A stretch of 51,761 bases of DNA, taken from assembly GCA_049613665.1 (NCBI GenBank), contig JBMZCV010000011.1, forward strand, positions 1 to 51,761, read 5' to 3'. The stretch is from JBMZCV01 sp049613665 (GTDB lineage Bacteria; Bacteroidota; Bacteroidia; Chitinophagales; UBA2359). The notes below the pieces were generated by a model that made no database searches, was not told the DNA's origin, and was given only the letters and a program-made list of their open reading frames with translations. Below are positions 16,690-26,600 of the stretch, piece by piece; the stretch's first letter is position 1, and the number at the start of each line of letters is the position of its first letter. A program made the position numbers and the translations under genes.

Positions 16690-19600
16690 ATGTCTAGAAT
16701 TTTATTCCTTTTTTCAAGTATAATATGTCTTACATATACTACTATATCAGCACAAGTTTCTGGTACGGTATTTAAAGACTTTAATGCTAACGGAATCAAA
16801 GACAATGCAGCTAGTTTTAATGAAGTGGGCATAGCTGGCATTACTATCAATGCTTATGGTGCAAGCGGAACAGTTTATGGCCCTGCAACTACTGCAAGTG
16901 ATGGTACTTATACGATAGCTGGTGTTGCTGAAGCAGCAAGAGTTGAGTTTACATGGTCAGAAACTTGGCTTTATCCTACTGTTTCGGGCAAAACTACAAT
17001 ACAATTTGTAGGAGGAAGTGCCACAGATATAGATTTAGGACTTGTTTCTTTAGACGACCATTGGGACAATACGAATCAAAGTATTCCTAAAATATTTGTG
17101 CCATGCTATGCAGATGGAAATGCAGTTATTGGGCCAAATATTGCAGATGCTGCGGTTGTCACTTTTGATAATAATGCAACAGGTTTGAGTATCACAAAAC
17201 ATGAAGTAGCCACTCACGAAGAAGTTGGTGCTTTGTATGGTGTTGCTTATGATAAATCTTATGCTAGAATTTTTAGCGCTGCTTTTTTGAAAAGGCATGT
17301 TGGCCTTGGCCCTGAAGGTATTGGTGGTGTCTATATTTTTGAAGATAGTGGTTTAGGTATGGATTTAACAGCAAGTTTTAGTTTGCAAGGCGTAGTTCCC
17401 GACAATACTGCTACAGCTATTGATTTAGGGTCAATTACTAGAGTGGATTCTCCAGGTGGCAATGATAACTACTTAGGTACTAGTGCGGCATCAAGAGATA
17501 TAGAAGCTTATGGTAAAGTGGGAAAAGTAGCTTATGGCGATATAGATATTAGCCCTGATGGAAAGCTATATTTAGTAAACCTCAATCAAAGAACGATTGT
17601 AGTAGTAGATATTGCAGGTAGCACAACTGCAAGTCTGGATAATGCAAATGCTGCTACATTAGGCCCTCTGACAAATACTTATAATTTAAGTGATTTGGGT
17701 GGTTTGCCTACTTGTACAAATGGCGAATTTCGACCTTTTGGCCTAAAAATTTATAATGGCACAGGCTATCTTGGACTTGTATGTGATGGACAAGATGATA
17801 ACAAATTTACGAATAGCAATTTAGAAGCTTTTGTTTTGAGTTTTGACCCTAATAATATATCGGCTGGTTTTCAAACAGAAGTTCATTTCGATAATTTTGA
17901 TTATCGTAGTGGGCAAAAAAATTGGAAAAGATGGGCAAATACTTGGGCTGATTCCAATTTACAAACCGTAGGCAGTGGTTCTTATACCAATGCTCAACCA
18001 ATACTTTCAGACATAGAATTTACGGAAAATGGCGATATGGTAGTCGGTTTTATAGATCGTTTTGGACATCAAGTAGGTTCGACAAATTATGAACCTACTT
18101 CTGGCACCAGTTCGTTTATTGAAGGGGTAGCTTATGGCGAAATTTTGCATATTTGCCGAAATGGAAGTGCTTGGGAAATTGAAGGTACAGGAGCTTGTGG
18201 CACTAATTTTACAAGTGCTAACCATCTTTTAAATGACTATTCTGGAAATGACCCTAACGATATATCAGGAACAGGAAATGGAGAGTATTATGACGATGCA
18301 CAAGGCGACTTGAATGCAACTGCTTCTGGTGAAGCGTCTAATGGTGCAATGGCAAAGTTGATGGGAACAAACTTAGTTTTATCTACTGTAATGGATCCTT
18401 TTCCACAAATGGCTAATGGAGATGCTTCAACTTATGGTAGCTCTGGCGGTGTTCATTGGTTCAACCATAGCTCTGGTAGTTGGGACAATCATGTAAGAAT
18501 ATATGAAAACAATAGTGCAGGTTTTAGAAAATCACATGGTTTGGGCGATTTAGAAGCATTGATTAATCCTCCTCATATTGAAATCGGAAACTTAGTATGG
18601 GCAGATACAAATGGCAATGGTATTCAAGATGCCAACGAAAATGGAATTAGCGATGTAAGTATAGAACTGTGGAACGATGTAGCAACACTTGTAGCAACTG
18701 CTGTCACAGATGCTAATGGAAATTATATCTTTTCTAATGAACCAAATGCAACTACTACTGTCAATTTTATCTATAATTTGAACTTGACTTACGGAGCAAA
18801 CTATACTTTACGCATTCCGAATGCAGAAGGCGGAAGCCAACAAGGTGTATTAAATACCTATGAAATAAGCACACAAGATGCTGATGCTACTGCCAACGGA
18901 GATATGCGAGATAGCGATGGCTCTGATGCCGACAATTCAGAAGTTACTTTTGTGTTAGGAAAAGCAGGCGAAAATAATCATACTTATGATTTTGGCTTCA
19001 AATCCGCAGCAGCAAGTTGCAGCATTACAGTAAATAGTGCTACTCCGAGTGTTTGTAATGCTTCTGACAATACATATAGCTTAGATGTTGTAGTCAGTTA
19101 TGCGAATGTAAGTGGTGATATAAATATCAATAGTGCAAGCTTTACTCCAGATGGTAGTGGAAATGAAACATTTACGATAACAGGTTTAACAGCCGATGGC
19201 AGCACAGGAAATAGCGTTATAGCAAATTCGGTTTCTGATAGTGGCTGTGAAGATGCCGTAGGAGTTACTTATGATGCTCCTGAAAGTTGTACTAGCACTA
19301 GTGCTTGCGAAATAACAAATATTTTCCCTGCATTTCCTATTGATTTTCTAAACAATGACCAAGGCTGGATAGATTATAGTATTGACAATTCACTTTCATT
19401 TGTAAATAATGGAGATGGCACAATGACTATAACAGGTAATATCATTGATGGAGAAACAATAGATTTCGGTTCAGGTATTAGTCCAAGTTCAAATGTTTGT
19501 GGAGGAGATGATAGCTGGGCATTGAGCTTGACGCTTTCTGACAAACAAACGTGGGCTACTTGGAATGGTAGCGGTGGAACTTCCAATATTAGCGGTAGTT

Positions 19601-20211
19601 GTGGCCCAACAGTAGAACAAGATATAGATTATTGGAATGTTACAGGTACTTTAACAGGAACAGGTTGTAGAACAGGAGAAACTATTACGATTAATGGCCC
19701 AAGTGACCCACAATATCGTTTTCAGATAGGTATAGGTGGCAATAGAGGTTCTAGCGATTGTTCACTTTTTGGATTATCAACTTGGTTTGATGCCGACTGG
19801 AATGATGGAAGTACAACAACAGCAGTAAAATCTGACATTTATGGCTTTGTAGATGAAAGTTGCTATCAAACTCCTCCTGCCTGTTCGATTGCAGTAGATA
19901 GTGCTACCCCAAGTGTTTGTAATGCTTCTGACAATACATATAGCTTAGATGTTGTAGTCAGCTATGCAAATGTAAGTGGCGACATAAATGTGAATGGCAC
20001 TACTTTTACGCCAAGTGGCACAAGTCCAGAAACATTTACGATAACAGGTTTGACAGCCGATGGTAGCACAGGAAATAGTGTTGTAGCAAATTCGGTTTCT
20101 GATAGTGGCTGTGAAGATGCTGTAGGAGTTACTTATGATGCTCCTGAAAGCTGTGGCTCTGTACCTTGCCCTCCAACAAAATGTGTAGATATTTCAGTAA
20201 CTAAAAATTAG
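16690..20211 (+). CDS. Giant secreted SdrD_B-domain protein 1
   Basis: A 1173-residue exported protein. Signal peptide about 1-21 (TISAQ). A first SdrD_B-like domain is at about 22-105 (GTVFKDFNANGIKD). Residues 125-600 have WD- or NHL-style phrases such as DISPDGKLYLVN and may be a beta-propeller. A second SdrD_B domain starts near 630 (IGNLVWADTNGNGIQD). Two near-identical Ig-like units of about 85 residues start near 776 and 1064 (SATPSVCNASDNTYSLDVVV), separated by a Cys- and Gly-rich domain. The end is CPPTKCVDISVTKN, matching the end of the other giant protein. I see no standard type A or B T9SS domain. Likely a cell-surface or matrix protein; role unknown. Confidence 0.9.
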   Translation: MSRILFLFSSIICLTYTTISAQVSGTVFKDFNANGIKDNAASFNEVGIAGITINAYGASGTVYGPATTASDGTYTIAGVAEAARVEFTWSETWLYPTVSGKTTIQFVGGSATDIDLGLVSLDDHWDNTNQSIPKIFVPCYADGNAVIGPNIADAAVVTFDNNATGLSITKHEVATHEEVGALYGVAYDKSYARIFSAAFLKRHVGLGPEGIGGVYIFEDSGLGMDLTASFSLQGVVPDNTATAIDLGSITRVDSPGGNDNYLGTSAASRDIEAYGKVGKVAYGDIDISPDGKLYLVNLNQRTIVVVDIAGSTTASLDNANAATLGPLTNTYNLSDLGGLPTCTNGEFRPFGLKIYNGTGYLGLVCDGQDDNKFTNSNLEAFVLSFDPNNISAGFQTEVHFDNFDYRSGQKNWKRWANTWADSNLQTVGSGSYTNAQPILSDIEFTENGDMVVGFIDRFGHQVGSTNYEPTSGTSSFIEGVAYGEILHICRNGSAWEIEGTGACGTNFTSANHLLNDYSGNDPNDISGTGNGEYYDDAQGDLNATASGEASNGAMAKLMGTNLVLSTVMDPFPQMANGDASTYGSSGGVHWFNHSSGSWDNHVRIYENNSAGFRKSHGLGDLEALINPPHIEIGNLVWADTNGNGIQDANENGISDVSIELWNDVATLVATAVTDANGNYIFSNEPNATTTVNFIYNLNLTYGANYTLRIPNAEGGSQQGVLNTYEISTQDADATANGDMRDSDGSDADNSEVTFVLGKAGENNHTYDFGFKSAAASCSITVNSATPSVCNASDNTYSLDVVVSYANVSGDININSASFTPDGSGNETFTITGLTADGSTGNSVIANSVSDSGCEDAVGVTYDAPESCTSTSACEITNIFPAFPIDFLNNDQGWIDYSIDNSLSFVNNGDGTMTITGNIIDGETIDFGSGISPSSNVCGGDDSWALSLTLSDKQTWATWNGSGGTSNISGSCGPTVEQDIDYWNVTGTLTGTGCRTGETITINGPSDPQYRFQIGIGGNRGSSDCSLFGLSTWFDADWNDGSTTTAVKSDIYGFVDESCYQTPPACSIAVDSATPSVCNASDNTYSLDVVVSYANVSGDINVNGTTFTPSGTSPETFTITGLTADGSTGNSVVANSVSDSGCEDAVGVTYDAPESCGSVPCPPTKCVDISVTKN

Positions 20212-20216
20212 TTAAG

Positions 20217-20270
20217 CTAACTGTTTAGGTGTGAACTTTTTAGTCAAAAATGTCACAATGTAATAGTTAC
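20217..20270 (+). repeat. R1 interspersed repeat, short copy (54 bp)
   Basis: CTAACTGTTTAGGTGTGAAC to TGTCACAATGTAATAGTTAC. It begins 5 bp after the stop of the giant protein gene. Confidence 0.7.
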
Positions 20271-20317
20271 AAATTAGAGTTTATTCACAAAATTTTAGAT
20301 AAAAAAATAGAAAAATA

Positions 20318-20350
20318 AGGTGGTAGGCATTTTGAAAATGCCTGCCACCT
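20318..20350. terminator. Hairpin of the GGTGGTAGG type after giant protein 1
   Basis: AGGTGGTAGGCATTTT and AAAATGCCTGCCACCT form a 16-bp stem with one wobble and a single-base loop. No T-run follows, so termination is inferred from position and from the twin at 15943. Confidence 0.6.
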
Positions 20351-20535
20351 AGATTTACGACAAAATTTGCTAAAATTATGCAAATGTAATATTCGCATTT
20401 ATCCAATCATGTCTCTATTTTCATGTACGCTTTTTTTGTGAACAATGTCTATTAAGAAACAAGTTTTTTATAGCAAATTGATTAGTGCTTGATACTTAAA
20501 ATCGGTATCGAACACTAATCAATTTGCATTTCTTT

Positions 20536-20630
20536 TAAGTATCAAATACTATTTAATAAAGCCTTCATTTAGCTGCTAACGCATTGACAATCAAGATTAT
20601 TATCTTGTTCTGAAATGCCGAAAAACTATT
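20536..20630 (-). repeat. R2 interspersed repeat overlapping a stop codon
   Basis: On the minus strand it reads CATTTCAGAACAAGATAAT, TTGATTGTCAATGCGTTAGC, CTTTATTAAATAGTATTTGA, TACTTA. Its left end covers the TAG stop (20626-20628) of the minus-strand PsbP-like gene. Confidence 0.75.
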
Positions 20631-21675
20631 TCTTTTTCAACACAAAACTGTCCATAATTTCCGCAGCAATTTCTTTATAATCTGCAAAAGCTTTTTCTTC
20701 TCCTGTAAAAGTCAAAACATAAGCTTTTTTATCAAATATGGTATAAAGTTGATGAAAAATAAGCTGATAATTATTTTGTTTGCCACTATAAATAACCTCT
20801 TGAAAAATCAAACCATCTCGTTCTATACGTTCATTTTTCATAACTTTGCTATTTTTTAAAATATTTTTTACTTGATTGTTAGAAAGCTCAACATAGCCTT
20901 CAAAATCTATGTCGATGTTTGATAAATCTTGAACAATAAGGTTTACATTTTCCTTAAAAACATCATTTTCAGACGAAACTTTTGAAAAAACAATTAAATC
21001 CATGCCCATTTGGCCAGATTTATCAACCACCCAATCGAAAGGAAACTTGAAAGTATAATCCGCTGCCGTAACCTGTTTCCAACCTTCTGTTGCTGCTTCA
21101 TCTACCAAAATAGTGGTATCAACTATTTCTTCTTGCTCTGAAACTGCTTCTTCATGAAGTTCAAAACTTGCTATTATTTTTTTAGCAACTTTTTCATACG
21201 TTTTAAACTCTTTTTTAGCTGCCGTAAAAGTCAAAATATAAGCTTCCTCATCAATAATGGTGAAAAACTGCCAAAAAGTAAGCTTCGATTTTCCTTGCGA
21301 ACCATGATATTTCAACTCATGAAAGTCCAAACCATTTTGTTTTATGCGATTGCTTTCCAAGAGTTTGCTATTATCCATCATCTCTATTATTTGATTTTCC
21401 GAAAGCTCGACATACTGCTCAAGAGTCATAGCAGAACCCAGATTTTGCCTTATTAAGCTAATATTTTCTTGAAACTTATCTTTTTTAGAAGTAGTTGGCG
21501 AAAAAATAATAAATTCTGTTCCCATAAAACCCTCTTGATTAAGCACCCAATCGCTCGGATAATCAATTTCATAAACTGCTGTTTTTAAATGTTGCCAATC
21601 TGTTTGTTGTCCAAAAATAATTTGACTAACACATAGCAACAATAGTAGTGAAATTCCTTTTTTTGCTTTTTTCAT
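20626..21675 (-). CDS. Exported protein with two tandem PsbP-like domains
   Basis: A 349-residue protein from the ATG at 21675. The longer frame to 21747 runs into the R3 repeat and adds a leader without signal-peptide shape, while MKKAKKGISLLLLLC gives a proper signal peptide. Two homologous units follow, at about 26-170 and 196-345. Each has YPSDWV or FPFDWV, then GxMGxxxIxFS, xLxxYVELSxNQ, a KxxxxxRIxxxGLxFxE strand and a C-terminal AYxLTFTxxxxxFxxYxxxAxxIxxSF. This is the PsbP/DUF1795-type fold as I recall it. Units are joined by an acidic linker. Periplasmic or surface location likely; function unknown. Confidence 0.82.
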   Translation of the reverse strand: MKKAKKGISLLLLLCVSQIIFGQQTDWQHLKTAVYEIDYPSDWVLNQEGFMGTEFIIFSPTTSKKDKFQENISLIRQNLGSAMTLEQYVELSENQIIEMMDNSKLLESNRIKQNGLDFHELKYHGSQGKSKLTFWQFFTIIDEEAYILTFTAAKKEFKTYEKVAKKIIASFELHEEAVSEQEEIVDTTILVDEAATEGWKQVTAADYTFKFPFDWVVDKSGQMGMDLIVFSKVSSENDVFKENVNLIVQDLSNIDIDFEGYVELSNNQVKNILKNSKVMKNERIERDGLIFQEVIYSGKQNNYQLIFHQLYTIFDKKAYVLTFTGEEKAFADYKEIAAEIMDSFVLKKK

Positions 21676-21714
21676 CGTATATTTTTTTGAATTTAAAGAT
21701 TTTAACCTATAATC

Positions 21715-21893
21715 AATGGTTCGGACATTTTTTATCACAATTTTCATTTTAATAAAAAGATACCTTTTGGCAAGCGAAACATACTATTTTTCAGTTCAAA
21801 AGGCCATTAAATTTGCAAATATTGGTCACTTTAGCCTAAAAAAAATAGTATGTTTAAGCCTTTGATAAAAAATGTATAAATATCCGAACTGTT
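21715..21893. repeat. R3 MITE-like repeat, copy 2 (179 bp)
   Basis: Same length, inverted ends (AATGGTTCGGACATTT / ATATCCGAACTGTT) and inner inverted pair as 15750-15928. It occupies the divergent promoter region between the PsbP-like gene and the next gene. Confidence 0.85.
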
Positions 21894-22078
21894 GATGTAA
21901 ATAACATGTTTTTTCTTTCTTCTCAAAGTAAAACGATTATAAAAAAAATAAATTTGACTATTTCAAAGTAAAAAAAATGTCACAAAACAATAGAAAATCA
22001 AGAGAAAAACAACTAACTTGCGAAACGCTCAAATTGTATTTTACACCCTTATTTTTATATTTTTAAACAAAAAAGTTT

Positions 22079-23068
22079 ATGAGAAAAATATTTTATTTTC
22101 CCAACTATGTTATGGCCCTTTTAATGATTTCAATGTGTTATTTCTCAAATGCACAAGTTTCTGCCCAAACGCAAATCATCAATCGTACTACTACGCAATC
22201 TTCAACAAAACCACTTGCTAAATCTTTAGTTGGTGAGGTTTTAAGCGATGGTAGCTTTATGTTTAAGGCTGATGAAGCGACTATAAAACGAGCCATTGAA
22301 GAAGAATTTTATGACGGAACAACAGTAAATAGCGTCAAAATTGTGGAAATGGACGGCCAATATTATGTTTTTGCAGATGGAAATGTGAAAAGTGGCCAGC
22401 AAAAAATCATTAGAGTCAGCTTGGAAAAAACAGCTCAGGCATTGTTTTTTACTACTGTTTCAGCACTCGAAACATGCTATGCTTTGCATTGTGAAGAGCA
22501 AGAATTTGTAGTGAAAAACTGTAAATGTAATGTACCTACCGAAATGGGAATGTCGACTTATCAGGCTCAAAGAGGTTTTTTATTGACCAAAAAAGGTATC
22601 GGTGGACTTTTGACACTTGCCAAAACGCAAGCTTCTGCGGTCAATCCAACAGGCGAAAAAGCAGTTGTTATTGGTAAGCAAGCTGATATGAGCATCACGA
22701 TAGACAAAAGCAAATTGCACAAAGCTATTACTGAAGAATTGGCCGACAAAACGACAATAATTACTGAAAGCTTTGTTAAGAAAAACGATAAAGGGCAACA
22801 CTACTTATTTGCGATAGGAAAAGATGGCAATTACACGACAACAGCTCGCCTCAATTTATCAACAAATGCCAATGGCGATTTATTTATCAAACCAACGTCT
22901 TTATTAGAGCTTTGCATCAACACTTGTACTGATACAGGCACATTTATGTCTGGCGGCAATTGCAATTGTGCTGGCGAAGTAAAAGGTGGACAAAAAGACA
23001 TTGTTTATACTTATAAAAGCAACTTTTTTAGCCAACGTTTAGGCATCGGTTCGCTTTTTGGCAATTAA
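22079..23068 (+). CDS. Exported protein with a duplicated four-cysteine domain (unknown)
   Basis: A 329-residue protein with a signal peptide of about 26 residues (FSNAQVSAQ). Two homologous units of about 110 residues are visible, near 50-160 and 196-305. Both run K/RAIxEEfxDxTT, DGQYYVFADG or KGQHYLFAIG, then LExC...C......CxC (LETCYALHCEEQ ... NCKCN; LELCINTCTDTG ... NCNCA). The Cys pattern suggests two disulfides per unit. The end is an aromatic SNFFSQRLGIGSLFGN. Its TAA stop is the first three bases of an R2 repeat. I do not recognise the family. It lies between the two giant SdrD_B genes, and exports together with them is an inference. Confidence 0.8.
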   Translation: MRKIFYFPNYVMALLMISMCYFSNAQVSAQTQIINRTTTQSSTKPLAKSLVGEVLSDGSFMFKADEATIKRAIEEEFYDGTTVNSVKIVEMDGQYYVFADGNVKSGQQKIIRVSLEKTAQALFFTTVSALETCYALHCEEQEFVVKNCKCNVPTEMGMSTYQAQRGFLLTKKGIGGLLTLAKTQASAVNPTGEKAVVIGKQADMSITIDKSKLHKAITEELADKTTIITESFVKKNDKGQHYLFAIGKDGNYTTTARLNLSTNANGDLFIKPTSLLELCINTCTDTGTFMSGGNCNCAGEVKGGQKDIVYTYKSNFFSQRLGIGSLFGN

Positions 23069-23172
23069 GTAGTCGTTCAGAAGTTTTTGGGCATTTCAGA
23101 ACAAGATAACACCTTGATTGTCAATGCGTTAGCAACTAAACGAATGCTTTATTAAATAGTACTTGGTACTTA
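23066..23172 (+). repeat. R2 interspersed repeat supplying a stop codon (107 bp)
   Basis: TAAGTAGTCGTTCAG to TACTTGGTACTTA. The first TAA is the stop codon of the preceding gene. About 95% identical to the 5014-5120 copy by eye. Confidence 0.88.
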
Positions 23173-23209
23173 ATACAAAAAAATATTTCTAGCTTTAGGA
23201 ATATGCTGC

Positions 23210-23254
23210 AATCTCCATGATTTATAAAAATATAAATCATGGAGATTTTTTTTT
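23210..23254 (+). terminator. Intrinsic terminator downstream of the four-Cys gene
   Basis: A perfect 17-bp stem, AATCTCCATGATTTATA with its complement, a 4-nt loop and a run of nine T. Confidence 0.9.
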
Positions 23255-23616
23255 GGCGAAAAGGCAACTAATTTATACACTTCTGATGATATGTTTATTT
23301 CAAAATAGCTACTAAATACTCCTAAATAAGTCATTATTGTGTAAAAAAACATCTTTAAAAATGGTTTGTTTTTTATATAATTAAGTTGTTAATGTTTTTT
23401 TAATAAACCAAGTGGTTTGTTGTTATAAATATTTATTGATGTAATAAGTGTTTTTTAATATTGTAATGTGTTGGTAATTAGTATATTTATAGTTGTGATT
23501 TTTAAATTATGTATATAGATGAGTTTGTGTTATGTTGTTTAAAAAGAGAAAATTTGGCATGATTTTACACTTCAACTATTGTTTGTCTAAATAAAATCAC
23601 AGTAACTAAATAAAAT
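23255..23616. other. AT-rich leader region of giant protein 2
   Basis: About 360 bp without a credible gene. It is rich in TTG and TTTG triplets and presumably holds the promoter, but no single box stands out. Confidence 0.4.
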
Positions 23617-26600
23617 ATGAGAATAGCAATTTTTACAAAAAAAAACGGTATCAGTTATATAATATATGTTTGTTGTTTGTTGTTAATGAGTGGATATGCT
23701 ACCGCCCAAGTTAATCTGCTTATTGATAAAAGGGCTAACAAAACAAGTATAGAACCAGGAGAAGTAGTTACTTATACTATTCGTTACCGCTGTGCATCAC
23801 TTACAGAGCATTGTTTAAATACGCAAATTCAAGACGTAGTGCCTGCCGATATGGAAATCGTAGGCTTTACAGGAATGGGCGGCAATGTGGCAGCAAGTGG
23901 TGCAGCAGGCAATACTATTACTTGGGATTTAAAATCTCCTAGTGAAGCAAGTGGCGTATTAGCGGCTGGTGCAACAGGATTAGTTACGGTACATGCTCGT
24001 TTTCCTGCTTGTGACAGCGGTGCTACGACTGCCAATAATCCTTATACCAATATGGCTACTATTAGTGCAAGCAATGGCAATGCTACTATAAACGCTTCGG
24101 CAGATGTAGATTTAGCTGCTGATGTGGAAATTTGCCCTGAACCAGCAGAGGTTACTATTGGTTTTTCAAAATCAATAGCAGGCAATAGTATTGTTATGCC
24201 TAATGGTATGGTACCATATCACTTTGAATTACCTACAAGTGCTACTTCTTACAACATAATCGACAACATTCCTTCAGGATTTGTTGTAACTAATATTAGG
24301 GCAAGAACTTCATCGTCGAATCTTCAATTGGAAATGCAATGTGCTAATTCTGGTACTTGGTATTTAATACAAGATTTTTCAAGTTTGAACCATGATGTAG
24401 ATACGCCAGAAGAAATACCTGCTTCAGCAGCAGCCTGTTTAGTAATTCCACACCCTCAATATCCAGATATTAACCTCTTCAATGTTAGTGCTGTACGTTG
24501 GACAGTCCCTGACAATTATACAGGAGAAGTATTTTGGTATGCCTTAACGCTTTTTCCAATGGATGCTCATCCTTTTGTAGGTTATTCACATGATGGACGA
24601 ACAGATGAAGCACTATTGCCTAATTTTGAACCAGTTGTTTCAGGGACAACCTTACAAAACTGTATTACCTCTTCAGATACTAATATGGGAAATAGTGGAG
24701 TAGCTTGTGCTGATATTGAGATAGTAGGTACAGCAGATAATGTTATGCCTAGCTTAGAAAAACAAATTATTGGTATTCCAGAATCCAATATGCTAAACTA
24801 TCCGTCTGATTGGTCAGAATTTGCTTATGATAGTACTGCCAATCCGCCAATTATAAAGGGAGCAAATCAATTAACTTTTGGTTTAGAGTTTTTGAACAAT
24901 AGAGAGTCCGCTACTTTTTGGGACAATCCTGTAATTGCTGATTTACTAGACCTTAATGTAACTTTTGACCCTGCAATAAATTGGTTTACAGTTGTTGTAG
25001 AAGACAATTTAAGTGATTTTTATTCAGATGACCCATCAGCAAATCCTGCATGTTGGAATCCAACCTTTGAGGCAATTGAAAATTATAATGATACTGGCAG
25101 AACCTTATTAAAATGGAATTTTGATGGTTGTAGTTTGCCGACAGGAAGCGGTTCAGACCCTTCAAAAAGAGCTCAAGTATTCATTTATTATAGTGTAAAT
25201 ATTAAGCCAGGAACAGCCGCTACTACTGTTATAGAAAATATGCACATTGCACTAACACCAGAAGGCACTATATTAGAAGAATGTCGAGATGGCTCAGGAC
25301 ATAATGCAACTTCTAATACTTATTGGCCAGAAGATACCGACTTGCATGATATAGATGCTAATGGTAACTTTGCCGAATTGATTTGTAAAGGCAACGTAGT
25401 GACTTATACTGTACCTACTCTTGCCGACCTAAACTCTTCGAAATGGGTGTTAGGAGAATTAGATACAGAGTTTAGCCGCTACAATATCACGGGTAATACT
25501 GTTTTGGCTGGCGATGGCATTTATGAAATGTTTATAGAAAATACAGGAAATATTGCAGTAACACAATTAGATGTTGTAGATATGCTTCCTCATATTGGCG
25601 ATACCGATATTTTAGGAGTGATTGGAGCTAGAGGCTCTGATTGGGAAATGGAATTGGCAGGCGATGTGATAGTAGAACGCTACAACAGCATTACTGATAG
25701 CTGGGACGTTGTGCCAAATTCAGATTTGAATGTCGATGGTGTATTATATGCCAATACTTACAACCCTAAAAGATATGACTCTAATTTGGGTTTGGGTGAA
25801 GATTTATCTGTTACAGGCGATTTGCCAGCCGATGGCACGACTTTAGCAACAGGCAGCGGAGTGGGAAATCGTTCTTTTGGCTTTTGCTTTAAACCAGCTA
25901 CTCCTTTTACTTGGAATGAAAAATTGCGTGTTACTGTTCCTATACAAGTGCAAGGCAATCCACCTGGTTGTGGAGATACTAGTTGTTCTAGTGGAACATT
26001 AATTACCGATGCAGTTGCATGGAACTCTTTTGCTTTTGGCGGCACTTATGATGACAATGGCACAGCTACACGACTGTTTAATTCTGAACCTATAAAAGTA
26101 GGTTTAAAAATGGTAAACCCTGTTACACAAACAAGCTTAGGAAATAGAGTATGGTATGATACTGATGGAGATGGTTCGCAAGACCCTTCTGAACCGGGAA
26201 TTGAAGATGTAGAAGTAAGTTTATATGCTGCTGATAGCATTACTTTAATAACACAAGCTCTAACAGATGCTGATGGTTTTTATAGATTTTATGGTTTAGA
26301 AGAAAACACAACTTATGTTATCAAGTTAGATAATTCTGCTGATTTTAATAGCGGAGCATTATTAAATACTGCTTTAACTAAACAAGATGATAATGGTACA
26401 ACTGATATGTTGGATTCAGATGGAGCTTTAAATGATGATGGCTATCCTCAAATTACCACAACAACAGGAACAATAACAGGAGTGGACGACCCTGCTGACC
26501 CAACAGAATATCCAACCAATGACTTTGGCTTTTGGCAACCTGCTAGTATCGGCGATTATGTTTGGTATGATGTAGATGGTTTTGGCAATCAAAATGAAAA

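Noticed and set aside
21676..21747. A 24-codon N-terminal extension of the PsbP-like protein
   Set aside because: It is made from the R3 repeat and a non-signal leader; the internal ATG gives a normal signal peptide.
23170..23352. A 60-codon minus-strand frame in the gap before giant gene 2
   Set aside because: It covers a clear terminator hairpin, is AT-driven and has no recognisable features.
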